NCBI RefSeq assembly: GCF_042427585.1
Contig: NZ_JBHMFC010000105.1
Coordinates: forward strand, 1-64,000
Direction: 5' to 3'
From: Pseudalgibacter ostreae
GTDB taxonomy: Bacteria; Bacteroidota; Bacteroidia; Flavobacteriales; Flavobacteriaceae
DNA length: 64,000 bases
Part shown: positions 27,862-36,783 of the stretch, piece after piece
How the letters are laid out: each line of letters starts with the position of its first letter
Position numbering within the stretch: the first letter of the stretch is position 1
The notes under the pieces: model-generated
Seen by the model: the letters and a program-made list of their open reading frames with translations, nothing else
What the model was told of the DNA's origin: nothing
The model's database searches: none
Program-made: the position numbers and the translations under genes

Positions 27862-27890
27862 TTAATGATTGTTTGAATACGAATCATTAA
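27862..27890. repeat. 9-bp inverted repeat upstream of the micro-gene
   Basis: TTAATGATT and AATCATTAA are separated by 11 nt, 36 to 64 bp before the micro-gene start. This may be an operator or chance in AT-rich DNA. Confidence 0.35.
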
Positions 27891-27961
27891 TTTAAATTCA
27901 ATAAATTATTATAGGTTTATTCCTTAAATTTACAACTTAAAACCTAATTAATCTAAGCCTT

Positions 27962-28576
27962 ATGAAAATATTAGCTATCGGAAAAAACTATGTAAGTGAT
28001 ATAAAAGAAATCGCTGCAAATAAGAGTGGGAATCAGATTATCTTTTCCAAACCAGAATCCAGTCTTGTAAAAGACAATAAAGATGTTGTTTACCCGAGTT
28101 TCACTAACCAATTGGTTTATGAGGCTGAACTTGTAATTAAAATCGGAAAAACAGGAAAAGACATTGCGCATGCCGATGCAGCTTCCTATATTTCAGAAAT
28201 CGGAATAGGGATCGATTATACTGCTAAAGATGTTTTTAATGCCTGCAGAGAAACAAAAGGCCCATGGGATTTGGGTAAAGGTTTTGATGGTGCAGCGCCT
28301 ATCTCCCCTTTTAAACCTGTTGCCAATTTTCCAGACCTCCATAATATCAATTTCGAGTTATCCATAAATGGCGAAAAAAAACAAGTAGGAAATACAGCCT
28401 ATATGATTTATAATTTTAGCGATATTATTTCTTTTGTTTCAAAATATATGACCTTACAACCAGGTGACTTAATATTTACAGGAACTCCTGCAAGTGGTAC
28501 TGGCGAAATTTTTAAAGGCGACCATTTACAAGCCTCTATTGAAGGTGAATTGCTTTTAGACTTTAAAATGATCTAA
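27962..28576 (+). CDS. Fumarylacetoacetate hydrolase (FAH) family protein
   Basis: A 204-residue cytosolic enzyme of the FAH superfamily, whose members hydrolyse or decarboxylate beta-diketo acids such as oxaloacetate and acylpyruvates. Seen: IFSKPESSLV (substrate loop, about 28-37), the metal ligands in VYEAELVIKIGK (about 57-68) and GIGIDYTAKDV (about 82-92), and GDLIFTGTPASGTG (about 168-181). The small single-domain size matches YcgM/FAHD1-type acylpyruvase or oxaloacetate decarboxylase. No catabolic partners lie nearby, so a housekeeping repair role is more likely than aromatic breakdown. Confidence 0.88.
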   Translation: MKILAIGKNYVSDIKEIAANKSGNQIIFSKPESSLVKDNKDVVYPSFTNQLVYEAELVIKIGKTGKDIAHADAASYISEIGIGIDYTAKDVFNACRETKGPWDLGKGFDGAAPISPFKPVANFPDLHNINFELSINGEKKQVGNTAYMIYNFSDIISFVSKYMTLQPGDLIFTGTPASGTGEIFKGDHLQASIEGELLLDFKMI

Positions 28577-28585
28577 CACCTTTAA

Positions 28586-28647
28586 CCTGTAAGGTAGGGT
28601 ATTGTTCTATAACTATCGGGACTATTTCTAACATCTTACCTTACAGG
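28586..28647. repeat. 11-bp inverted repeat with 40-nt loop
   Basis: CCTGTAAGGTA (28586-28596) and its exact complement (28637-28647) lie between the FAH gene and the DUF294 gene. There is no T tract, so it is not a normal terminator. It could be a leader hairpin. Confidence 0.45.
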
Positions 28648-28695
28648 ATTAAAACGCATAATGCTTATTACACATGGAAGCTTATTTTTAAATAT

Positions 28696-30612
28696 ATGAA
28701 AAACTCCATTGCCGAAAGAGTACAAGATTTTATAAGTGGTTATCCTCCATTTAATTTATTATCTACTAAATATTTAAAGCAAATTTCTTCTGAAATCACT
28801 ATTATGTATTTAGAAAAGGGAGATACTATTTTTAAAAAGGACGAGCCCAGTCATGATTATTTCTATGTGGTTAGAGACGGTGCAATAAATTTATATTATG
28901 ATAACGGTAATGTAAATGAATTTATGAACATCAATGATGCAGGTGATGCTTTTGGCTTGCAACCCCTAATGGTTAAGGCCCCGTATACGCTGACTGCTAC
29001 AGCTAATGAAGAGTCTATAGTTTATGCCATTCCCATAGCTGTATTTCAATCGGTTACAGAAAATAATGCCAAAATACAAAAATACTTAATCACCTCTTTT
29101 GCCTCAAATACATATGCCCCATATACGGCAGAGCAAGCCGGCCAAATTTTTGTTGATTATTTGCCCAATACATCTCAGGACATAGTTAATTTCCAATCTG
29201 CAAATTACACCAAAAACCCTATTACCTGTGATATAACATCCTCATTGAAAGATGCTGCAAAAAAAATGAGCTCACATAAAATTGGATGTATTATTGTGGT
29301 AGATGGTGATAAAAAACCTGTGGGTATTATTACCGATAGTGATATAAAACATAAAATTGCAACAGGAGAATTTCCTATTGAAACATCAGTAAACAATATC
29401 ATGAATGCCCCGGTAACTACTGGAAGAAAAAATCTAACAGTAGCAGATGGGCAGTTAAAAATGATAAAAAATAATATTGGCCATTTATGCATTACCAAAG
29501 ACGGTACCGTAAATTCTAAAGTTGTTGGGGTATTATCCCATCATGATATTTTGGTTACTTTAGGCAATAACCCGACCGTTATATTGAAAGAAATAAAGCG
29601 TTGTAAACGCACTAAAAAGCTCCGTGCAGCTAGACTTAGAGCTAAAGGCTTATTAAGAAGCTATATAGAGCAAAATATTCCCATATCGCATATTATCAAT
29701 GTGATTTCTGAAATAAATGATGCAACAACAGTGCGTGCCATAGAATTGGCAATAAAAAAAATGCCTACACCTCCACCTGTTGCGTTTTCATGGTTGGCTT
29801 TGGGGAGCCAAGGTAGGCAAGAACAATTGCTTTTTACCGATCAGGATAATGCTTTAATTTTTGAAGATGTTCCTGAAGCTAAATACGCCGAAACACAAGC
29901 TTATTTTTTAGAGTTATCACGATTAGTTACCAGCACTTTAAACAAAGTAGGGTTTGAATATTGCGAAGCCGACATGATGGCCAGCAACCCAGAATGGTGC
30001 AAGTCCATTACAAATTGGAAAACGCAATTTAAAAATTGGATTTTAAAACCCGACGAAAAAGCCATTTTGCTATCCTCTATATTTTTTGATTACAACTCTG
30101 TTTACGGCAATCCGGACCTCGTGGATCAACTTACAGATACAATTTACAAAACCTTAAAGGAAACCAATTTGTTTTTTAAATTTTTAGGAAGTGATGCGGT
30201 TAAAAGTCCGTCGCCTCTTGGTTTTTTTAGACAATTTCTAGTAGAACAAAATGGGGAGCAAAAAGAACTATTCAATATTAAAAGCAGAGCCATAATGCCT
30301 TTAGTTGATGCTGCCCGACTATTGGTTTTAAGCAAACAAATAAAAGGGGTGAACAATACCTCTAAACGTTTTGAAAAATTAGCAGAGCTAGAGCCTGAAA
30401 ACAAAGAGTTACACGAATCTTGCTCGTATGCCTTTAAGGCACTGTCCAAATTCAAGACCAAGCAAGGATTGTTGCATAATAACCCAGGTAAATTTATAGA
30501 TTTAGAAATTTTAACCAAAGAAGAAAAATTAAAATTAAGGCGTTGCTTTAAGCCTATACATGAAATTCAAGAAGTTTTAAAAATTAGATTTGACTTAAAA
30601 AATTTTCTATAA
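28696..30612 (+). CDS. Cyclic-nucleotide/CBS/DUF294 nucleotidyltransferase-like signalling protein
   Basis: A 638-residue cytosolic protein with a clear domain order: a cyclic-nucleotide-binding-type domain (about 15-135), two CBS repeats (about 165-295, CIIVVDGDKKPVGIITDSD and VVGVLSHHDILV), a DUF294 nucleotidyltransferase-like domain with the GS-x10-D-x-D signature in GSQGRQEQLLFTDQDNAL (about 370-387), and a DUF294 C-terminal helical domain. It directly abuts a 3'-5' exonuclease gene (stop and start are adjacent) and lies near acs. This trio occurs widely, often with an acetate symporter, which is absent here. The domains suggest adenylyl-nucleotide sensing coupled to acetate metabolism; the biochemical reaction is unknown. 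Confidence 0.88.
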   Translation: MKNSIAERVQDFISGYPPFNLLSTKYLKQISSEITIMYLEKGDTIFKKDEPSHDYFYVVRDGAINLYYDNGNVNEFMNINDAGDAFGLQPLMVKAPYTLTATANEESIVYAIPIAVFQSVTENNAKIQKYLITSFASNTYAPYTAEQAGQIFVDYLPNTSQDIVNFQSANYTKNPITCDITSSLKDAAKKMSSHKIGCIIVVDGDKKPVGIITDSDIKHKIATGEFPIETSVNNIMNAPVTTGRKNLTVADGQLKMIKNNIGHLCITKDGTVNSKVVGVLSHHDILVTLGNNPTVILKEIKRCKRTKKLRAARLRAKGLLRSYIEQNIPISHIINVISEINDATTVRAIELAIKKMPTPPPVAFSWLALGSQGRQEQLLFTDQDNALIFEDVPEAKYAETQAYFLELSRLVTSTLNKVGFEYCEADMMASNPEWCKSITNWKTQFKNWILKPDEKAILLSSIFFDYNSVYGNPDLVDQLTDTIYKTLKETNLFFKFLGSDAVKSPSPLGFFRQFLVEQNGEQKELFNIKSRAIMPLVDAARLLVLSKQIKGVNNTSKRFEKLAELEPENKELHESCSYAFKALSKFKTKQGLLHNNPGKFIDLEILTKEEKLKLRRCFKPIHEIQEVLKIRFDLKNFL

Positions 30613-31278
30613 ATGATTTTTAATTGGTTTAAAAAAAAACAAAACACCTATCCAGACTTTTGGTTAACTTATCTTGAACATTTTAAAACTGCAAAAAAGG
30701 ATTCCATTCAAACGACTCGATTTGTAGCTTTTGATACAGAAACCACAGGTTTTGATATACATAAAGACCGTGTACTTTCCATTGGTGCCGTTGCTTTTGT
30801 TGGTAAATCTATTCCTATAAAAGAGAGTTTGGAACTGTATTTAAAACAAGATGTGTTTAATCCTGATACTGTTAAAATACACGAATTGCTAAGGACAAGT
30901 ACCTATAATAAAATAACCGAATTAGAAGCCATAAAACTCTTTTTGAATTATATAAAAAATTCAGTCTTAATAGCACATCATGCCAATTTTGATAAAAATA
31001 TGATGAATGAAATGCTGTTAAGGCATGGTTTGGGAAAACTCCAAAACAAATTTATTGATACTGGATATCTATTTACCAAGTCCAAACACATCATATACCG
31101 CGAAAACTTAAAAAACCATTACACCTTAGACGATTTGTGCCAAGAACTAAACGTGCCAAAAGTAGATAGGCACACCGCCAGTGGCGATGCGCTTATTACT
31201 GCTATTGTGTTTTTAAAAATCCTATCCCGCTTAGACAAACGAAAGCATATGGAATGGGGCTACCTATTAAAAAAGTGA
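30613..31278 (+). CDS. DnaQ-like 3'-5' exonuclease (DEDDh)
   Basis: A 221-residue exonuclease of the Pol III epsilon type. The three motifs are FDTETTGFD (about 40-48, the DxE of Exo I), HHANFDKNM (about 121-129, Exo II Asp) and HTASGDALIT (about 192-201, Exo III HxxxxD). It starts immediately after the DUF294 gene and is surely co-transcribed. The replicative proofreading subunit usually stands elsewhere; this form accompanies DUF294 proteins and may be a dedicated nuclease for nucleotide or RNA turnover. It is convergent with acs with only 12 bp between. Confidence 0.88.
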   Translation: MIFNWFKKKQNTYPDFWLTYLEHFKTAKKDSIQTTRFVAFDTETTGFDIHKDRVLSIGAVAFVGKSIPIKESLELYLKQDVFNPDTVKIHELLRTSTYNKITELEAIKLFLNYIKNSVLIAHHANFDKNMMNEMLLRHGLGKLQNKFIDTGYLFTKSKHIIYRENLKNHYTLDDLCQELNVPKVDRHTASGDALITAIVFLKILSRLDKRKHMEWGYLLKK

Positions 31279-31290
31279 TGTTTCGTCCTC

Positions 31291-33198
31291 CTACAGAACA
31301 TTATCAATAATATCCTGTACTACTTCTGGGTTTAACAGTGTGCTCGTGTCTCCTAAATTACTGGTTTCCTTACAAGCGATCTTACGTAAAATACGACGCA
31401 TAATTTTTCCTGATCGTGTTTTTGGCAAGCCACTTGTAAATTGGATCTTATCCAATTTCGCAATTGGTCCAATGTGTTCGGTAATAATTTGATTAATTTC
31501 TTTGCGCACATTATCTTGTATTCTGCTTTCACCCGTATCTTTTAGAATAACAAAACCATATAGTGCATTTCCTTTTACTTCATGAGGAAACCCAACGATA
31601 GCAGACTCGGATACTGCAGGATGTTCGTTTACAGCATCTTCAATTGGCGCGGTTCCTAAATTATGCCCCGATACAATAATAACATCATCCACCCTACCTG
31701 TTATTCTATAATAGCCCACTTCATCACGTAAAGCACCATCACCTGTAAAATATTTATTTTCATATACAGTAAAATAAGTGTCTTTGTAGCGCTGATGATT
31801 TCCCCAAATGGTACGTGCCATTCCTGGCCATGGGAATTTTATACACAAACGCCCGTCAACTTGATTGCCTTTTAACTCTTCTCCTTCTTCACTCATAAGT
31901 GCGGGTTGGATGCCAATAAAGGGCAATGTAGCATAGGTGGGCTTGGTTGGTGTTACGAATGGAATAGGACTGATCATTATGCCACCTGTTTCCGTTTGCC
32001 ACCATGTATCTACAATCGGACTTTTCTTTTTACCAACATTATCATTATACCAATGCCAAGCTTCTTCATTAATAGGCTCGCCAACAGAACCCAAAACCTT
32101 TAATGAAGATAAATCGTACTTATCTACCAATTCCGAACCTTGTTTCGCCAATGCTCTAATAGCGGTGGGTGCGGTGTAAAATTGATTAACTTTATGTTTT
32201 TGGATAATCTCCCAAAAACGACCAAAATCTGGATAATGGGGCACACCTTCAAACATGAGGGTTGTTGCTCCATTTGCTAAAGGACCATATAAAATATAAC
32301 TATGCCCTGTAATCCAACCAATATCTGCAGTACACCAATACACATCTTTTTCGGTATATTGAAATATGTTTTTAAAGGTATAAGATACGTATACCATATA
32401 ACCAGCAGTGGTATGAACCATTCCCTTAGGCATTCCTGTAGAGCCAGAAGTATATAAAATAAACAAAGGGTCTTCGGCATTCATGATTTCAGGCATGCAA
32501 TCCTTATAAGCATCATCTAAAAGTGGTTGCAACCACTTATCCCGACCTGCTTTCATGTTTATGTCTGAATGAATTCGTTTTGCAACTAAAACCGTTTCAA
32601 TACCTGGAGTGTTTTCTAGAGCGTCGTCTACAATGCCTTTTAAATCAATTGTTTTGGCACCACGATAAGATCCATCACTGGTTATAACCATTTTGCAATC
32701 GGAGTCATTTATTCTAGTTGACAATGCTGTTGAAGAAAACCCAGCAAAAACAACGGAGTGAATAGCACCAATTCTAGCACAGGCCAAAACAGAAATTGCC
32801 AATTCTGGAATCATAGGCAAGTAAATACAGACTCTATCTCCTTTTTTTATACCTTGATCTTTCAACACATTTGCAAATTGACACACCCGTTCATGCAATT
32901 GCTTGTACGTAATATGTTCTGCTTCTTCGTCTGGATTATTAGGTTCAAATAAAATAGCCGTTTTATCGCCACGCGTTGTTAAATGCCTATCTATACAGTT
33001 TTCCGTAATATTTAATTGTGCCCCTTCAAACCATTTTATATCTGGTTTTGAAAAATCCCAACTTAAAACCTTGTCCCATTTTTTTCGCCACATAAAATGC
33101 TCTTCCGCAACCTCCTCCCAAAAATTTTCAGGCTCTCTTACAGATTTTCTGTAAACTTGATAATACTCTTCTAAATGCTTTATGTGGTAATTACTCAT
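31291..33198 (-). CDS. acs: Acetyl-CoA synthetase
   Basis: A 635-residue AMP-forming ligase that activates acetate to acetyl-CoA through acetyl-AMP. The adenylation core YTSGSTGMPKGMVHT lies at about residues 250-264. WWQTETGG and the hinge region ITGRVDDVI are present. The catalytic C-terminal lysine sits in PKTRSGKIMRRIL, the site normally silenced by acetylation. The frame extends 15 codons upstream to 33243, but MSNYHIKHLEEYYQVY fits the family N-terminus. It lies convergently next to the DUF294/exonuclease pair often linked to acetate metabolism. I see no ActP/DUF4212 symporter in the window. Confidence 0.95.
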   Translation of the reverse strand: MSNYHIKHLEEYYQVYRKSVREPENFWEEVAEEHFMWRKKWDKVLSWDFSKPDIKWFEGAQLNITENCIDRHLTTRGDKTAILFEPNNPDEEAEHITYKQLHERVCQFANVLKDQGIKKGDRVCIYLPMIPELAISVLACARIGAIHSVVFAGFSSTALSTRINDSDCKMVITSDGSYRGAKTIDLKGIVDDALENTPGIETVLVAKRIHSDINMKAGRDKWLQPLLDDAYKDCMPEIMNAEDPLFILYTSGSTGMPKGMVHTTAGYMVYVSYTFKNIFQYTEKDVYWCTADIGWITGHSYILYGPLANGATTLMFEGVPHYPDFGRFWEIIQKHKVNQFYTAPTAIRALAKQGSELVDKYDLSSLKVLGSVGEPINEEAWHWYNDNVGKKKSPIVDTWWQTETGGIMISPIPFVTPTKPTYATLPFIGIQPALMSEEGEELKGNQVDGRLCIKFPWPGMARTIWGNHQRYKDTYFTVYENKYFTGDGALRDEVGYYRITGRVDDVIIVSGHNLGTAPIEDAVNEHPAVSESAIVGFPHEVKGNALYGFVILKDTGESRIQDNVRKEINQIITEHIGPIAKLDKIQFTSGLPKTRSGKIMRRILRKIACKETSNLGDTSTLLNPEVVQDIIDNVL

Positions 33199-33635
33199 CT
33201 GCTTATCTTTTTTATAATTAGTACTGATTTCCGAAAATAACAAATTAATATGTATTTTTTAGCTTTTTTCTATGCATAACCTAAATCATTTTAAGAATAA
33301 GGCTTTATTTTAAGAGTTTTTATACCTAATAATAGTAGTGAAATAATAGATTAATTAAAAAATCAGACATCTATAAGTAGTATGTTAAACACAATGTATA
33401 ATCATGCTCTAAACGACACCACCTTAACACCTTGATTCATTTTAAAATCACGTTTTTTTAGAAGCTAAAAGCGTGTTTAGCTACAGGATAGTATTCGATT
33501 AGGTTTGGAAACAAAAAAAAAATCGATTATTATTCTTTTAAAACTGCTTAAATGTCTTTATAATAAATTTATATATTTTCACTTTTATTATTTCAAATCT
33601 TATGCTGTATATTTACCCCAACCAAACCGAGTATT
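33199..33635. other. Divergent intergenic region between acs and the acyltransferase
   Basis: About 440 bp of AT-rich DNA with no gene seen. TAGGTTTG at 33500-33507 (plus strand) matches the -7 consensus and could serve the acyltransferase gene 129 bp further on. No riboswitch or repeat was recognised. Confidence 0.4.
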
Positions 33636-34724
33636 TTGCATACCAATCGTTTATATTTTATAGATTCTGTTAGAGCATTTGCTATTTTAATGATGCTTCA
33701 AGGACATTTCATCGATTCGCTTCTTGATCCTATATACAGAGATACCACCAATACTTTTTATAATATTTGGCTTTATTTTAGGGGTATAACGGCTCCTGTT
33801 TTTTTTACTATTTCTGGTTTGGTCTTTATGTATTTGTTACTTAGGGCGCACTCTAAAGGAAAGGACCAGGATAGAATTAAGAAAGGACTCTCTAGAGGCC
33901 TTTTACTTATCGCAATTGGTTATAGCCTAAGAATGAATGTTTTTTATTGGTTAAGCGGTAAGTTTAACTACAATTTTCTAGCAGTAGATGTTTTGCAATG
34001 TATTGGCCTGTCTTTAATACTTTTGGTTTTATTGCATATCCTATTTAAAAAACACAGCTATATCTTATCATGCATCCTTGCTTTTATAGCCATAGCAACT
34101 TTTTTATGTGAGCCACTGTACAGAGATTTGTCCATAAGCGCTGTTCCTAAATTTTTTGCAAATTATATAACTAAAGAAAATGGTTCTGTTTTTACTATTT
34201 TACCTTGGTTTGGGTATTCTGCTTTTGGTGCTTGGTTGGCCACTGTTTTTTTTAGACATGTACACCGGCCCCGCTTTAAACTTTTCACCATCTTTTCTTT
34301 TTCTATAATTGGTTGTTTCCTACTCTTTTATTCTTCAGGCACATTGTTAAAGCTTTATGATATCACCCATTTTGAACTCTTTAAAGCTTCAGCCAACTAC
34401 AACTATCTCTTTACCCGCTTTGGGAATGTTCTCCTTATTTTCGCTGTATTTTATACACTTGAACGTTTTTTAAAACAATCTATTATCACACGTATTGGCG
34501 AAAAAACCTTATCTATTTATGTGTTTCATTTTATTATTATCTTTGGAAGTTACACGGGCTATGGTCTAAAACGTTATTGGGATAAATCCCTAAACCCAAC
34601 AGAAGCCATTATTGGGGCAATATGCTTTATGGCTATAGTTTGTATTCTTTCTTTTAATTATGCTAAAACAAATGCTTTTGTTTATAATGGTTTTCGAAAA
34701 ATAATTCAAAAATTCAAAAATTAG
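33636..34724 (+). CDS. DUF1624/heparan-alpha-glucosaminide N-acetyltransferase-like membrane protein
   Basis: A 362-residue integral membrane protein with about ten hydrophobic helices. The N-terminal pattern LYFIDSVRAFAILMMLQGHFID (helix with Arg and His) and FRGITAPVFFTISGLVF are the signature of the DUF1624 / HGSNAT-like acyltransferases, which move an acetyl group across the membrane onto a sugar or other acceptor. The acceptor is unknown. The start is a TTG at 33636; no in-frame ATG lies between it and the hydrophobic core. The gene stands alone. Confidence 0.75.
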   Translation: MHTNRLYFIDSVRAFAILMMLQGHFIDSLLDPIYRDTTNTFYNIWLYFRGITAPVFFTISGLVFMYLLLRAHSKGKDQDRIKKGLSRGLLLIAIGYSLRMNVFYWLSGKFNYNFLAVDVLQCIGLSLILLVLLHILFKKHSYILSCILAFIAIATFLCEPLYRDLSISAVPKFFANYITKENGSVFTILPWFGYSAFGAWLATVFFRHVHRPRFKLFTIFSFSIIGCFLLFYSSGTLLKLYDITHFELFKASANYNYLFTRFGNVLLIFAVFYTLERFLKQSIITRIGEKTLSIYVFHFIIIFGSYTGYGLKRYWDKSLNPTEAIIGAICFMAIVCILSFNYAKTNAFVYNGFRKIIQKFKN

Positions 34725-34829
34725 CACCACGACTTAATATTACAAACTAAGAGATAAAACCCGTCATTCTCATAGTAATAAAATTATCATCATTTAACCA
34801 TTTAACCAATAAAGCAAAATAAAAAGCAT

Positions 34830-34837
34830 TAATTTTG
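34830..34837 (+). promoter_or_regulatory. -7 promoter element of the phosphatase gene
   Basis: TAATTTTG matches TAnnTTTG, about 100 bp before the start codon. There is no TTG at the right distance, so support is partial. Confidence 0.3.
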
Positions 34838-34936
34838 CTATAAACGCAAAGTTACTTTGCCATTCGTAACACGTGAAAAGCATGGCATGTAACGCGCATA
34901 TACTCATACTCTATTATTAATTTTTATTTATAAAAG

Positions 34937-35584
34937 ATGACCTATAAAGCGATTATTTTTGATTTAGATGGAACATTAGTCAACTCCATAGAAGACATAG
35001 GAGATGCCATGAATATTGTGCTTGAGCGCTATAAATATCCAACGCACCACTACAAAGCTTATGAAACCTTTGTTGGCAGTGGTATTAGAAGCCTTGTTGT
35101 TAACGCATTACCAGAAGCCCAACGAGACCAAGCACAAATAGACACCTGTTTTGAAGCCATGATGGCTATTTACAGCCAACAGTGTACCGTTAAAACAAAA
35201 CCATACGATGGGATTGTAGCGTTATTAGACCAATTAAAAACACAACCGATAAAACTGAGTGTATTGTCCAATAAAGCAGACGAACTTACAAAAAAGGTTG
35301 TATTAGCGTTGTTTCCCGGTTATTTTAACCCCATTTTAGGTTTAAAAATAGAAGCTCACAAAAAACCAAACCCACATGTAGCCCTAGAACTATGTAAAAC
35401 ATTACAAGTACTACCTGAGGAAACTATTTATGTGGGCGACACCGCTATAGATATGCAAACCGCTAATAATGCCAACATGTTAGCCGTAGGAGTGCTCTGG
35501 GGCTTTAGAGATAAAAAAGAGTTAATAGAAGGTGGTGCAAAGCATATTTTAAATCACCCTTTAGATTTAATTGATATTCTGTAA
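34937..35584 (+). CDS. gph: HAD-family phosphatase, phosphoglycolate phosphatase-like
   Basis: A 215-residue HAD hydrolase. The nucleophile motif FDLDGTLVNS is at about residues 8-17, motif II LSNK at about 112-115, the lysine motif in HKKPNP at about 142-147, and the acidic motif GDTAIDMQTA at about 164-173. Arrangement and cap domain fit phosphoglycolate phosphatase, which clears 2-phosphoglycolate made by DNA repair or oxidative damage. Other small phosphates are possible. A strong terminator follows. Confidence 0.85.
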   Translation: MTYKAIIFDLDGTLVNSIEDIGDAMNIVLERYKYPTHHYKAYETFVGSGIRSLVVNALPEAQRDQAQIDTCFEAMMAIYSQQCTVKTKPYDGIVALLDQLKTQPIKLSVLSNKADELTKKVVLALFPGYFNPILGLKIEAHKKPNPHVALELCKTLQVLPEETIYVGDTAIDMQTANNANMLAVGVLWGFRDKKELIEGGAKHILNHPLDLIDIL

Positions 35585-35658
35585 AGATTCTAAAATATAC
35601 TAGAGAACTATTTAAAGTTTTTTATAGAAGGAATTAATTACAAGAAGTTTTTAAAAGT

Positions 35659-35710
35659 AAAGACATAAAAAAAGACTTTGTTAATAAGCAAAGTCTTTTT
35701 TTATGTCTTT
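35659..35710. terminator. Unusually long bidirectional terminator between gph and purC
   Basis: A perfect 22-bp inverted repeat (35659-35680 with 35689-35710), 8-nt loop TTAATAAG. The inner part is a normal A/T-flanked terminator stem (GACTTTG/CAAAGTC), and the pairing continues through the poly-A/poly-T tracts into AAAGACAT/ATGTCTTT. It serves the two convergent genes. Confidence 0.85.
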
Positions 35711-35722
35711 TAGCATGTAAGC

Positions 35723-36667
35723 TTATTTCAAGTACTCCAATACATTCTGTTCAATACGCTCTTGGATATTAGAAACATCAGCTTTAACAAATGTTTCACC
35801 CGTAATATTTTCATAAAGTTCGATGTAACGATCGCTAACAGATTGAATATACCCATCACTCATTTCTGGAACGACCTGTCCTTCTAGGCCTTGAAAATTA
35901 TTTAAAATTAGCCATTGGCGCACAAACTCTTTACTTAATTGTTTTTGGGTTTCACCATGGTCTTGGCGTTCTTGGTAACCCTCTGCATAAAAATAACGTG
36001 AAGAATCTGGCGTGTGTATCTCATCAATCAACACAATTTTTCCGTCTTGGGTTTTGCCAAATTCATATTTAGTATCTACTAAAATCAAGCCACGAGAAGC
36101 CGCTATTTCACTACCACGCTTAAATAACTTGCGGGTATAGTCTTCTAAAACAAGATAATCTGCTTCGGAAACAATTCCACGTTTTAAAATTTCATCACGT
36201 GAAATATCTTCATCATGATCGCCCATTTCTGCTTTCGTAGCAGGTGTAATAATGGGTTCAGGGAATTTATCGTTTTCTTTCATGCCTTCTGGCATCGCAA
36301 TACCACAAAGCATACGTTTTCCTGCTTTATATTCTCTTGCTGCATGCCCCGACATATAACCACGAATAACCATTTCCACTTTATATGGTTCACATAAATG
36401 GCCTACAGCTACATTGGGATCTGGTGTTGCAGTTAACCAATTGGGAACCAAATCTTCTGTTGCTGCCATCATTTTTGTAGCAATTTGATTTAGTATTTGT
36501 CCTTTATAAGGAATACCCTTTGGCATAACAACATCAAATGCAGAGAGCCTATCCGTTGCGATCATAACCAATTGCTCGTTATTGATGTTATAAACTTCTC
36601 TTACTTTTCCTTTATAAACGCTTTTCTGTTTTGGAAAATTGAAATTAGTATCGGTAATTGTGTTCAT
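35723..36667 (-). CDS. purC: Phosphoribosylaminoimidazole-succinocarboxamide synthase (SAICAR synthetase)
   Basis: A 314-residue enzyme of purine synthesis that joins aspartate to CAIR with ATP. Seen: the ATP-lid-like start VYKGKVREVYNI (about 18-29), DRLSAFDVVMPKGIP (about 39-53), LVDTKYEFG (about 196-204) and DEIHTPDSSRY (about 214-224), all diagnostic. The length is that of the longer bacterial/yeast-type form. It has its own near-perfect promoter and is divergent from nothing nearby; phoH and a small membrane protein lie upstream on the same strand, separated by a terminator. Confidence 0.96.
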   Translation of the reverse strand: MNTITDTNFNFPKQKSVYKGKVREVYNINNEQLVMIATDRLSAFDVVMPKGIPYKGQILNQIATKMMAATEDLVPNWLTATPDPNVAVGHLCEPYKVEMVIRGYMSGHAAREYKAGKRMLCGIAMPEGMKENDKFPEPIITPATKAEMGDHDEDISRDEILKRGIVSEADYLVLEDYTRKLFKRGSEIAASRGLILVDTKYEFGKTQDGKIVLIDEIHTPDSSRYFYAEGYQERQDHGETQKQLSKEFVRQWLILNNFQGLEGQVVPEMSDGYIQSVSDRYIELYENITGETFVKADVSNIQERIEQNVLEYLK

Positions 36668-36689
36668 TTAAATAACGTTATGTGTTATG

Positions 36690-36720
36690 CAAATGTAAAT
36701 TGTTTACTAGCGCCAAACAA
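36690..36720 (-). promoter_or_regulatory. Promoter of purC
   Basis: On the minus strand: TTG (36718-36720), 20-bp spacer, TACATTTG (36690-36697). A full consensus match, 23-30 bp before the start codon. Confidence 0.7.
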
Positions 36721-36730
36721 GCGTAAATAA

Positions 36731-36762
36731 AAAAAGGAGACTAAAATAATAGTCTCCTTTTT
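36731..36762 (-). terminator. Terminator after the small outer-membrane protein gene
   Basis: 13-bp perfect arms AAAAAGGAGACTA / TAGTCTCCTTTTT with a 6-nt loop, followed on the minus strand by a T run, 22 bp after the gene's stop. Confidence 0.85.
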
Positions 36763-36783
36763 AAACTTAACAATATATATGGG

